A stretch of DNA of 64,000 nucleotides, from the NCBI GenBank assembly GCA_021773115.1, contig JAJFKS010000033.1, positions 1 through 64,000 on the forward strand. The letters run 5' to 3'. The DNA comes from Woeseiaceae bacterium. GTDB lineage: Bacteria; Pseudomonadota; Gammaproteobacteria; Steroidobacterales; Woeseiaceae. A program made the position numbers and the translations under genes. Numbering within the stretch: position 1 is the first letter of the stretch; each line of letters starts with the position of its first letter. Below the pieces are notes generated by a model, which saw nothing but the letters and a program-made list of their open reading frames with translations, had not been told where the DNA came from and searched no databases. Of the stretch, positions 9,009-17,577 are shown piece after piece.

Positions 9009-11374
9009 AGTTCGAGCTCGTCATCGTCGGTGCCGGGCCGGCGGGATTGAGCGCGGCCGCGCATGCTGAGACGCTGGGCCTGAACTACCTGCTAATCGAA
9101 AGCAGTGCAGCGCCTGCGAACACCATCCAGCGATATCAAAAGGGCAAGCACGTCATGGCGGAACCCGCGGTCGTGCCGCTGCGCAGTGACCTTCGCTTTG
9201 CAGCGGGGACACGTGAGGCAATACTCGGCAGCTGGCAGAGTGGTCTCGATGAGCTTGGCGTCAATATTCGCTACAACACCGAAGCTATTGCGATCAGCGG
9301 TAGCAAACCGAATTTCGAATTAACACTTCTGGACGGTGAAACGCTCACTGCCGAGTCCATCGTGCTGGCAATCGGGCTGCAAGGCAATCCACGCAGGATC
9401 GGTGTTGAAGGTGAAACCGATCGCAGCGTGCAATACACGCTTGATGACCCCGACGAATACCGTGACGAAACCATTGCAGTTGTCGGCGCCGGTGACGCCG
9501 CAATCGAAAACGCGGTGGCATTGGCGCGTAACAATACGGTCATCATCATCAATCGCCGTGACGAATTTGCACGTGCCAAGGACGGCAATCTCGCATTGAT
9601 CACGCGTGCGATTGAGGACGAATCGATCAGTTGTTTCTATAACACTGGCGTTGCATCAATCGAACCGGCAGTTGCGATAAACCTGAACACGGAAACCGGC
9701 GAGACACGAATACCCTGCAATCGCATTATCGCGCGTATCGGCGCAATCCCACCTCGGAAGTTTGTCGAGTCCACGGGAATCCGATTCCTGAGTGACGACC
9801 CAACGACACTTCCTGAGCTCAGCAGCCAGTACGAGTCAAATGTCGCCGGCCTGTATGTGATTGGTGCGCTTGGAGGCTATCCGCTGATCAAGCAGGCGAT
9901 GAACCAGGGCTACGAAGTTGTCGAATTCATCAAGGGCAACACAATCCTCCCTGCCGATCACAACATTCTCGAAGAAAAATTTCGGCATCTACCGTATGGC
10001 AGGGACGTGGACGACACGCTCGCGATCATTCGCAACAACATCCCGTTGTTTGAGAACGTCAATGGCCTGGTGCTACGAGAACTGGTGCTTGCGAGCGAGC
10101 TACTAACGCCGGCCAAGTCCGACGTCATTTTCCACAAGAACGATTACACCAATACTTTTATTTCGGTTGTCGAGGGAGAGGTTGAGGTCGAAACGGACAG
10201 TGGTAACCTGATCACGCTCGGGCCCGGACAATTCTTCGGTGAAATGAGCCTGCTGTCAGGTCGACGACGCTCCGCAACCGTGCGTGCATCGGGCAGCTGC
10301 GTGCTACTCGAAACTCCGCGGCGTGAAATTGTCAAGCTGATGAACAGCTACCAGCAAGTCCGCAAGGTCATCGACCGGCACTTTATTGTGCGCACATTGC
10401 GTGCGGGCCTGGTACCTGACGCGCCGCAGAGCGAACTCGAGGTGGTCGCGGAAACGGCAGAGCTACTGTCGTTTCGCGCCGGTGATGTGTTGTTTCGCGA
10501 AGGCGACGAGTCGAATGGCTTGCACCTGATCCGCAATGGCTCCGTGTCGGTATCCCGTAATATTGGCGGTCGAAGCATCGTCACGACCTATGTGGCGGCT
10601 GGCAACTACGTCGGCGAGATGGGGCTTGTTGGCGAGGCAAAGCGATCCGCGACCGTCACCGCGACTGTCGCCACCGAATCAGTGTTCCTGCGAGCCGATA
10701 TTTTTCAAACCATGCTGTCGCGCAATTCGGGCTTGCGTGAGCGCATTCAGACAAAGGTCAAAGAACGCATCAGCGAAAACCTGCGCATGGAAGCCGCGCC
10801 TGATGCCGGAGACCTGATTTCCTTCCTGATGCAACAGGGGCTGGGCGAGGCCACCGATGTGTTGCTGATCGACGAAACCCTGTGCATTGGATGCGACAAC
10901 TGCGAAACCGCCTGCGCCGAAACCCATGACGGCACCTCCAGACTGAAGCGTGCCGCCGGACCGTCGTATGCCCAGGTCCATGTGCCAACCTCGTGCCGCC
11001 ACTGCGAAGACCCCCATTGCATGAAGGACTGCCCACCCGATGCCATTCGTCGCGCTCCGAACGGCGAGGTCTACATCGAAGACAGCTGTATCGGTTGTGG
11101 CAATTGCGAACAGAATTGCCCTTACGGTGTAATCCAGATGGCCAGCGCCAAAGAAGAAGCACCGAGTTTGTTGAACTGGGTATTGACCGGCACTGGCGCC
11201 GCGCCAGGGCAACGCCAGCCCGCCGCCGCGACAACGGCGATCAAAAAAGCCGTCAAATGCGATATGTGCAAAGACCTGTCGGGTGGCCCCGCATGTGTTC
11301 GTGCGTGTCCAACCGGGGCGGCGATTCGAATGAGTCCATCGGATTTTGTCAACCTGACAAAAAAGGCGAGCTGA
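9005..11374 (+). CDS. FAD/NAD(P) oxidoreductase fused to two cNMP-binding domains and a 4x[4Fe-4S] ferredoxin
   Basis: 789 residues from a GTG overlapping the previous stop (GTGA). Domains in order: a thioredoxin-reductase-like FAD domain (GAGPAG at 9-14) with an inserted NAD(P) site (GAGDAA, about 161-166); cNMP-binding domain 1 (about 350-445) with phosphate-binding cassette FGEMSLL...RRSAT; cNMP-binding domain 2 (about 470-570) with VGEMGLV...KRSAT; and a DmsB/HybA-like ferredoxin domain (about 625-770). The ferredoxin has four Cys sets (C627/630/633/637, C664/667/672/676, C695/698/701/705, C752/755/764/768), enough for four clusters. Both cassettes keep the Glu and Arg that hold the cyclic phosphate. 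No signal peptide: cytoplasmic. It probably passes electrons between NAD(P)H and the membrane cytochrome b encoded next, under cAMP control. Confidence 0.9.
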   Translation: MKFELVIVGAGPAGLSAAAHAETLGLNYLLIESSAAPANTIQRYQKGKHVMAEPAVVPLRSDLRFAAGTREAILGSWQSGLDELGVNIRYNTEAIAISGSKPNFELTLLDGETLTAESIVLAIGLQGNPRRIGVEGETDRSVQYTLDDPDEYRDETIAVVGAGDAAIENAVALARNNTVIIINRRDEFARAKDGNLALITRAIEDESISCFYNTGVASIEPAVAINLNTETGETRIPCNRIIARIGAIPPRKFVESTGIRFLSDDPTTLPELSSQYESNVAGLYVIGALGGYPLIKQAMNQGYEVVEFIKGNTILPADHNILEEKFRHLPYGRDVDDTLAIIRNNIPLFENVNGLVLRELVLASELLTPAKSDVIFHKNDYTNTFISVVEGEVEVETDSGNLITLGPGQFFGEMSLLSGRRRSATVRASGSCVLLETPRREIVKLMNSYQQVRKVIDRHFIVRTLRAGLVPDAPQSELEVVAETAELLSFRAGDVLFREGDESNGLHLIRNGSVSVSRNIGGRSIVTTYVAAGNYVGEMGLVGEAKRSATVTATVATESVFLRADIFQTMLSRNSGLRERIQTKVKERISENLRMEAAPDAGDLISFLMQQGLGEATDVLLIDETLCIGCDNCETACAETHDGTSRLKRAAGPSYAQVHVPTSCRHCEDPHCMKDCPPDAIRRAPNGEVYIEDSCIGCGNCEQNCPYGVIQMASAKEEAPSLLNWVLTGTGAAPGQRQPAAATTAIKKAVKCDMCKDLSGGPACVRACPTGAAIRMSPSDFVNLTKKAS

Positions 11375-11375
11375 A

Positions 11376-12245
11376 ATGCAAACATCGATTCTCGCGTTTC
11401 GTGGCCGGCGCTATCTGTGGGCCGCTTTGGCTCTGATCGTCATTTGCATAGCGGCGTACTGGATCGATGATCCACAGGAACCACCAAATGGCGGCACGCT
11501 TCTCGGCTACGCGCTCGGCACTCTGGGCGCGCTGCTGATTGTCTGGCTAACCTGGTTCGGCATTCGCAAACGAAATTACACGTCGACCAGCGGCAGTGTT
11601 CAGGGCTGGTTGTCGGCGCACGTGTACTTTGGTGTTGCTCTGCTTGTCGTTGTCCTGTTGCACGCGGGTTTCCAGTTTGGCTGGAATGTTCACACGCTTG
11701 CCTTCGTATTTATGGTACTCGTCATCGCCAGCGGCCTTTACGGCGTCGCTATTTATATGCGGTACCCGGAACGTTTGAGCGAGAATCGCGGCGGCGCCAG
11801 TCGCTCTGAATTGCTTGACCAACTCGAAGACATCGATCGGCGCAGTCGACGCGTTGCTCAGAAACTGCCGGAGCCGTTTCAGGAATTCGTGACCAGCGGC
11901 ATTCGGCGCACAGAACTCGGCAGCACGTTGTGGCAACGACTGCGGAATGAAGATCGTTCGCGAATCCAGTTGCCCGGCAGCGCGACAACCGTCGCCAACC
12001 AGGGGCAGGAAGCGGCAATGGATTGGCTTGCCGAGCAGCAATCGCGAGCCGATGCGGACAGTGCGACGACAATTGCCGAGCTGTCCGCATTACTGCGCAA
12101 TAAACGCAAACTACTGCGACAGGTTCGAGAAGATCTACGCCTGCAGGCTGGTATCGAAATCTGGCTTTATGCGCATGTGCCGCTCACAGCCGCCCTGCTA
12201 ATGGCTTTATTGACTCACATCGTAACCGTGTTCCTGTACTGGTGA
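11376..12245 (+). CDS. Membrane protein with bc1-like His-x13-His helices (putative diheme cytochrome b)
   Basis: 289 residues with about five membrane helices (13-28, 41-61, 80-97, 104-127, 265-288) and a charged cytoplasmic-looking domain between helices 4 and 5. Helix 3 carries H82 and H96 and helix 5 carries H267 and H281. Each pair is 14 residues apart, the spacing used by bc1-type cytochrome b to hold two stacked hemes between two helices. A fifth His (H106) is near helix 4. I know no exact family match. The gene starts one base after the iron-sulfur oxidoreductase and four bases before the FHA-cytochrome, as expected for a quinone- or heme-based membrane link between them. Confidence 0.7.
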   Translation: MQTSILAFRGRRYLWAALALIVICIAAYWIDDPQEPPNGGTLLGYALGTLGALLIVWLTWFGIRKRNYTSTSGSVQGWLSAHVYFGVALLVVVLLHAGFQFGWNVHTLAFVFMVLVIASGLYGVAIYMRYPERLSENRGGASRSELLDQLEDIDRRSRRVAQKLPEPFQEFVTSGIRRTELGSTLWQRLRNEDRSRIQLPGSATTVANQGQEAAMDWLAEQQSRADADSATTIAELSALLRNKRKLLRQVREDLRLQAGIEIWLYAHVPLTAALLMALLTHIVTVFLYW

Positions 12246-12249
12246 TCGC

Positions 12250-13848
12250 ATGGCTTACCTGATCCGATTTATCAGCAAGAACGCCGCCGGCAGCAGCGAA
12301 CACCATGATCGGCGCCTTGAGTCCGGGCCCATTACGATCGGGCGCTCAACCGACCAGGTCCTGCACCTGAAGGATCGCAGGGCACGCTTGCAGCACGCGG
12401 CCATCGAATCGCGAAATTCTGCTGTGCACATCACGACCAGTGCGCTCGCAGGTGTCACCGTCAACGGTAAATCGGAACGCGACGCGCGGCTGTCACCCGG
12501 TGACACCATCGAAGTGGGTGCAAACATTATCCGCGTTATCGATCCGCCGGACGGTTTCGAGTTCGCAATCACGTTTGAGCTGCGCGACGACGCCGACGGC
12601 GAATATCTGGCATCAAAATGGAGCACACCCGCCACCGGGCTCGGTGGTTTTAGCAAGCGCAAAATTGCCTGGCTTGTGGTGGCTGCTGTGTTATTGCTTG
12701 GGTTTATTGTGCCGCAGTTGTTCATGCAGAATTTCCTGCAGGCCGGACCAGTGCACAGTGCGCATCTGAGTATCGGTGACGACTGCGCCAGTTGTCATGT
12801 GACGGCATTTCAGCGAGTCCCAGATAGCGCCTGCGTCAATTGTCATACCGTGCAACGTCACACCGGTCCGGATCAGGTATCGGTCCTCGGCGTAACACGA
12901 TGTGCGAGTTGTCACCTCGAACACAATGAGCCGCAGCAACTGGTTAATCAGCATCAGGGGCTGTGTGCAGATTGTCACGTCGACCTGTCTTCGACATCGG
13001 GACTTCAGGGTGCGTCAGACTTCCTCGATCAGCATCCGAATTTTCGCGTCAGCCTGAAACGCCCGCCGGCGATCGACGACCAGCCGTGGAACATTGAACA
13101 TGTCGAGTTGGCAGCCACTTCCGCTCACGATCAATCCAACCTGAAGTTCAAGCACAGCGTTCATCTGCTAGCCGAGGGCATCGTCACACCCGAGGGCAAA
13201 CGGGTCATTGAATGCACTGGATGCCATACGCCGGATCCCGGTGGTGCACGAATGCAGCCAGTTTCGATGGACCAGCATTGCAGCAGCTGCCATACGCTGG
13301 CGTTCGATGCCGACGACCCCAGCCGCACGGTTCCGCACGGTGATGCGCCCGCCGTTGTGCAAACACTGATCGAGTATTACAGCGCCAGGCTTCTCGACTC
13401 CGACCCGAAAGCGAGCAGCCAGCGTCTCCGCCGACCCGGTGAGGCTTTATCACGCGAAGACAGGGATCGCGTTGCAGCCGAGGCACGCGCACAGGCGTTG
13501 CGCATCGCAGAGGATCTGTTCGAACGGCGCGCATGCGTGACCTGCCATACGGTCACGAAAACCGGCGGCGATATCCCCTGGCATGTCGAACCGGTGCAAC
13601 TGACACAAGAATTTTTCCCGCATGCGAACTTTTCGCACGCGGCGCATGCGACCGGTGTTTCGAGTTGCGACGATTGCCACAATGCTTCGAACTCCGATGC
13701 GGCGACCGATGTCTTGATCCCGGACATCGGCGTCTGTCGAGACTGCCACGGCAGTGGTGATTCTCGACGCAACGCCAACTCGCAAGTGCCCAGCACCTGC
13801 GTCATGTGCCATGGCTTCCATTCCGAGGCCAGGGATGCGTATCCGTGA
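12250..13848 (+). CDS. FHA domain-transmembrane-decaheme cytochrome c
   Basis: 532 residues. Residues 1-110 form an FHA domain (TIGRSTDQ with Gly31-Arg32-Ser33, QHA near 48-50, VNG at 71-73), the fold that binds phosphothreonine peptides. There is no signal peptide. A single membrane helix (about 138-158) follows, and the rest carries ten CxxCH heme c motifs (CASCH twice, CVNCH, CADCH, CTGCH, CSSCH, CVTCH, CDDCH, CRDCH, CVMCH). The topology should be cytoplasmic FHA and periplasmic hemes, so one chain could couple a cytoplasmic phospho-signal to a periplasmic electron carrier. In FHA domains a Ser normally stands a few residues before the conserved His; here that position is not Ser, so phosphopeptide binding is uncertain. 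The heme region resembles cytochrome c3/c7-type arrays. Confidence 0.9.
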   Translation: MAYLIRFISKNAAGSSEHHDRRLESGPITIGRSTDQVLHLKDRRARLQHAAIESRNSAVHITTSALAGVTVNGKSERDARLSPGDTIEVGANIIRVIDPPDGFEFAITFELRDDADGEYLASKWSTPATGLGGFSKRKIAWLVVAAVLLLGFIVPQLFMQNFLQAGPVHSAHLSIGDDCASCHVTAFQRVPDSACVNCHTVQRHTGPDQVSVLGVTRCASCHLEHNEPQQLVNQHQGLCADCHVDLSSTSGLQGASDFLDQHPNFRVSLKRPPAIDDQPWNIEHVELAATSAHDQSNLKFKHSVHLLAEGIVTPEGKRVIECTGCHTPDPGGARMQPVSMDQHCSSCHTLAFDADDPSRTVPHGDAPAVVQTLIEYYSARLLDSDPKASSQRLRRPGEALSREDRDRVAAEARAQALRIAEDLFERRACVTCHTVTKTGGDIPWHVEPVQLTQEFFPHANFSHAAHATGVSSCDDCHNASNSDAATDVLIPDIGVCRDCHGSGDSRRNANSQVPSTCVMCHGFHSEARDAYP

Positions 13849-15821
13849 TTCGTGCCGCGCTGCTGCTGACCATGACGTTTCTGGTCGCCGCGGCGTGCGG
13901 AGGCGGCTCACGATCAGCGTCACCGGATGTCGATAGCACTACGCCGGAGGCTGGTTGTGATGGCTCTTGTGCCGACACGCCGACATTTCTTACTGTCGCC
14001 GATGTAGAGGGCGTTGTTGCACGTGCGGTCACCGAAGCGCAGGCACAAAACGCCAGCGCAACGATCGCGGTCGTCGATCGGGTTGGCAACGTGCTCGCGG
14101 TGTTTCGCATGAACGCCGCCTCGACGTCCATCACGATCAGCTCGCCGGGTGCAAATGTCGACGGCGGCCTGGAAGGCATTGACCTGATTCCGGACAGCAT
14201 GGCCGCAATCAGCAAGGCGCTGACTGCGGCGTACCTGTCGACCGAAGGCAATGCATTCAGTACACGCACGGCGAGCCAGATCGTGCAGGATCATTTTAAT
14301 CCCCAGGATAATCTTCAGCCCGCCGGCCCATTGTTCGGCGTGCAATTCAGTCAACTGCCCTGTTCCGACCTCGTCACTCGCTACGCTGGCGGTGCAGCCG
14401 ACGCGGGACCCCACCGCGCGCCGCTGGGGCTTGCGGCCGACAGTGGCGGGCTGCCCTTGTACAAGTCGGGAACACCGGTGGGCGGCGTCGGCGTGATCAG
14501 CGATGACCTGTATTCCTACGACACGGATATTTCCGACAAAGATCTCGACGCCGACGAACTCATCGCACTGGCAGCCGCGGCAGGACTCGCGGCACCGGAT
14601 AAGCGGCGAGCAAACCTGATCACCGTTGACGGGCGCAGTTTGCGCTTCTCTGACGCGACACCGTCGGACCTCACCGCAGATCCGAGCAATGCACCGGCTT
14701 TTGGCAGCATTAATAATATTACCGGCACACTGCAGCTGGTGCCCGGCTATTCAGCCGCAACAATCATTCCGGGCGTTGCGTTCGGACAGGCGGCGTCGGG
14801 AATTCGCGCCGACACACTTGACTACGCTGGCCTCGATGCGTTCGTGCTGGTCGACAATACCGACACGGAACGATTTCGGCCGATTGCCGGAACTGATGGC
14901 GCAATGGCGTTAACCGCCGCAGAGGTTGGTACGATTCTTGGCCAGGCCTTGACCATCGCCAATCGGTCGCGCGCACAGATTCGGCAACCGCCGGGTTCAC
15001 CGGCGAGAGTCAGCATTTCCGTCGTTGATTCTAACGGTGTCATTCTCGGCATCGTGCGATCACGCGATGCACCGGTATTTGGCATCGACGTGTCGCTGCA
15101 AAAAGCTCGAACAGCGGCTTTCTTTTCATCCACATTGGCGGCCAGCGCCTTGAATGCGCTGCCGGCCGCAACCTATCTCGATGGCGGCTTACAGGTGCTG
15201 CGCGATGAACCCTTATCTCAATACGTGACGGCGGCGCAGTCGTTTCTCGGTCTGCCGAATGCACTGAACGACGGCTCGATCGCATTCTCGGATCGCGCCG
15301 GTGGCAATCTGTCGCGGCCCTACTACCCGGACGGCGTCAGCGGCAACCCGCCGGGGCCCTTCAGCAAGGGTCCGGGCGAATGGAGCCCTTTCTCGACCGG
15401 GCTGCAGCTGGATCTCATCTACAACGCGCTGGTGCAGCACGTCGCTTTTGTTGCCGGACTTGGCGCAGACGTGCCCGGCAATTGCACAGGCATCGATGGA
15501 TTTGACGACAATTTTGTAACCGCCAACGTCATTGCACAACTCGCGAACGGCACGCAGGTTTTTCCAGGCAGCGTACCGATCTACCGCGGTGCACAACTGC
15601 TCGGTGGCGTTGGCGTCTCCGGCGACGGCGTCGATCAGGACGATATGATTGCGTTTCTCAGCGTGCACGAGTCTGCAGAGGCTGGTGGCAGCTTTTCAAA
15701 CGCCGCCGTATCGATGCGAGCGGACACGCTGGTACCGAAGGGTTCACGGCTTCGATACGTCAATTGCCCGGTGACGCCCTACTTGAACAGTGATGAACAG
15801 AATGTCTGTGACGGCAAGTAA
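13845..15821 (+). CDS. Lipoprotein with two GlcG/HbpS-type domains
   Basis: The GTG at 13845 overlaps the preceding stop (GTGA). It gives a 658-residue protein with a short lipoprotein signal whose Cys18 lies in LVAAAC-GGGS. An upstream ATG at 13806 would place 13 extra residues before the signal and is less likely. Gly at +2 fits outer-membrane sorting. Two GlcG/HbpS-like units are visible: one with SATIAVVDRVGNVLAVFRM (about 70-90), and a second near 380-410 (ARVSISVVDSNGVILGIVRS). HbpS-type proteins bind heme or act in redox sensing; GlcG itself is poorly understood. Within a cytochrome operon, heme handling or structural support of the conduit is possible. Heme binding is not provable from sequence. 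Confidence 0.78.
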   Translation: MIRAALLLTMTFLVAAACGGGSRSASPDVDSTTPEAGCDGSCADTPTFLTVADVEGVVARAVTEAQAQNASATIAVVDRVGNVLAVFRMNAASTSITISSPGANVDGGLEGIDLIPDSMAAISKALTAAYLSTEGNAFSTRTASQIVQDHFNPQDNLQPAGPLFGVQFSQLPCSDLVTRYAGGAADAGPHRAPLGLAADSGGLPLYKSGTPVGGVGVISDDLYSYDTDISDKDLDADELIALAAAAGLAAPDKRRANLITVDGRSLRFSDATPSDLTADPSNAPAFGSINNITGTLQLVPGYSAATIIPGVAFGQAASGIRADTLDYAGLDAFVLVDNTDTERFRPIAGTDGAMALTAAEVGTILGQALTIANRSRAQIRQPPGSPARVSISVVDSNGVILGIVRSRDAPVFGIDVSLQKARTAAFFSSTLAASALNALPAATYLDGGLQVLRDEPLSQYVTAAQSFLGLPNALNDGSIAFSDRAGGNLSRPYYPDGVSGNPPGPFSKGPGEWSPFSTGLQLDLIYNALVQHVAFVAGLGADVPGNCTGIDGFDDNFVTANVIAQLANGTQVFPGSVPIYRGAQLLGGVGVSGDGVDQDDMIAFLSVHESAEAGGSFSNAAVSMRADTLVPKGSRLRYVNCPVTPYLNSDEQNVCDGK

Positions 15822-17571
15822 ACCAGTTTGTCTCGCGACTCTGCTGATCCTGCTGGCGCCGGTCATTTCGCACGCCGATACAACGGGTTTGCGGCCCGAC
15901 TGTGCCGAGTACCCCGAACGTCTGCGGCGCCGGCCCGGCGAAGCGGCGCAGACACCGAAAAGCTGTGACGAGGGTGGGCTGTTACCGGCTGTCTGGAGTG
16001 ACTTGCCGCCGTTCACTGCCATTCCGGACCGCTGGCGCATTGTTAATGCCGTCGGTTACCACGAACGGCTTTTCGATCCCTACAACGGTAACAATGTCCT
16101 CAAAGGCGATCGACCCGCATTCGGCGAGGACTGGTTCTTCTCGTTAAATTTTGTTTCCGACACGACCGCCGAAGGCCGCCGTGTACCAACACCAGTCGCA
16201 ATTGCAACGACACCGGACCCGAATTCACCGGGAATCTTCGGCGACCCGGATCAGCTTGCGATCACACAGACATTCATTCTCGAGACGGTGCTTTACAAAG
16301 GCGAAACCATATTCAAGCCACCCGACTATGAGTTTCGTTTTTTGCCCGTGTTCAGCCTGACCCACATTGAAGTTGATCAAGCCGGCATCCTGCGTGCCGA
16401 CAGCAGCCGCGATACGATTCGCGACGACAATTTCCTGGGCATACAGGGTCTCTTCATCGACAAGCATCTTCGCAATGTCTCAGAGCGCTATGACTTCGAC
16501 AGCGTTCGCATCGGTATTCAACCAATAAGTGCAGATTTTCGCGGCTTCCTGTTTCAGGACAGCCCGGTCGGAATCCGATTGTTCGGCACACGTGACAACA
16601 ACCGCTGGCAATACAACATCGCCGCGTTTCGACGCCTTGAAAAAGATGCCAACAGCGGCCTGAACAACGTGTCCGATGACTTGCGGGATGATGATGTCTA
16701 TTTGTTTAATCTCTACCGACAGGACTTTCCGGCATTGGGATTCACTTCGCAGATCGCGCTTATTCATAACCGAAACCGCGAGACCGACACCGCCTTTATT
16801 GACACCAATGGCTTCATCGACCGGCCGGCCGCTATTGGTATTCAGAAAGCTCGCGACTATGACGTGACTTATGTCGGCTACAACGGTGATGGCCATTTCG
16901 GCCGCTGGAACCTGACCACGTCGGCTTACTTCGCGTTTGGGGACGAGACGCCATCAACTTTTATCGATCGCCGCAGTGATATCCGTGCTGCCTTCGCGGC
17001 TTTCGAACTGTCGCGGGATTTCGACTGGCTGCGACTGCGCGGCTCGCTGGTTTACGGCAGTGGTGACGAGGACCCTTACGATGATGAGTCGAATGGCTTC
17101 GATGCCATTTTTGAGAATCCACTGATCGCCGGTGCGGACACCAGTTTCTGGATCCGCCAGTCCGTACCGCTGATTGGCGGCGGCCGAGTGGCGTTGTCGA
17201 CACCGAATGGACTCCTCAACTCGCTGCGACCGAATAAATTCAACAGTCAGTCGAACTTCAGCAACCCCGGACTGCTGCTGCTGGGAGCCGGTGTCGACAT
17301 GGAACTTACGCCGAAGCTACGCGCGTCGATTAACCTTAACCAGCTGTGGTTTGATGAGACCGCAGTACTGGAGGCGGCCCGCAACCAGGGGCCCGTTGAC
17401 CGTGAGATTGGCCAGGACCTTTCCTTTTCCCTGACTTATCGGCCCCTGACCTCGCAAAATATTGTGTTGCGTCTGGCAGGCTCGGCACTTGTCCCCGGCA
17501 AGGGCTATGAGCAGCTGTTCGGGTCTGACACGGCCTATTCGCTGCTCGCAAATGTGATTCTGGCTTACTGA
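15793..17571 (+). CDS. Outer-membrane beta-barrel protein of the cytochrome operon
   Basis: About 592 residues. GTG 15790, ATG 15793 and ATG 15802 are all possible starts; all give a signal peptide ending at His-Ala-Asp. The coding region overlaps the previous gene by about 29 bp. The mature protein has a Cys-containing N-terminal segment (two Cys about 25 residues apart) and then many amphipathic strands alternating with Asp/Asn/Gly-rich turns, ending in Leu-Ala-Tyr with a terminal aromatic as barrels do. I do not recognise a named family. Its place between a lipoprotein and two multiheme cytochromes suggests a porin through which cytochromes contact the outside, analogous to MtrB or PioB, but I see no direct similarity. 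Alternatives are a substrate channel or a structural porin. Confidence 0.72.
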   Translation: MNRMSVTASKPVCLATLLILLAPVISHADTTGLRPDCAEYPERLRRRPGEAAQTPKSCDEGGLLPAVWSDLPPFTAIPDRWRIVNAVGYHERLFDPYNGNNVLKGDRPAFGEDWFFSLNFVSDTTAEGRRVPTPVAIATTPDPNSPGIFGDPDQLAITQTFILETVLYKGETIFKPPDYEFRFLPVFSLTHIEVDQAGILRADSSRDTIRDDNFLGIQGLFIDKHLRNVSERYDFDSVRIGIQPISADFRGFLFQDSPVGIRLFGTRDNNRWQYNIAAFRRLEKDANSGLNNVSDDLRDDDVYLFNLYRQDFPALGFTSQIALIHNRNRETDTAFIDTNGFIDRPAAIGIQKARDYDVTYVGYNGDGHFGRWNLTTSAYFAFGDETPSTFIDRRSDIRAAFAAFELSRDFDWLRLRGSLVYGSGDEDPYDDESNGFDAIFENPLIAGADTSFWIRQSVPLIGGGRVALSTPNGLLNSLRPNKFNSQSNFSNPGLLLLGAGVDMELTPKLRASINLNQLWFDETAVLEAARNQGPVDREIGQDLSFSLTYRPLTSQNIVLRLAGSALVPGKGYEQLFGSDTAYSLLANVILAY

Positions 17572-17577
17572 GGTCGT

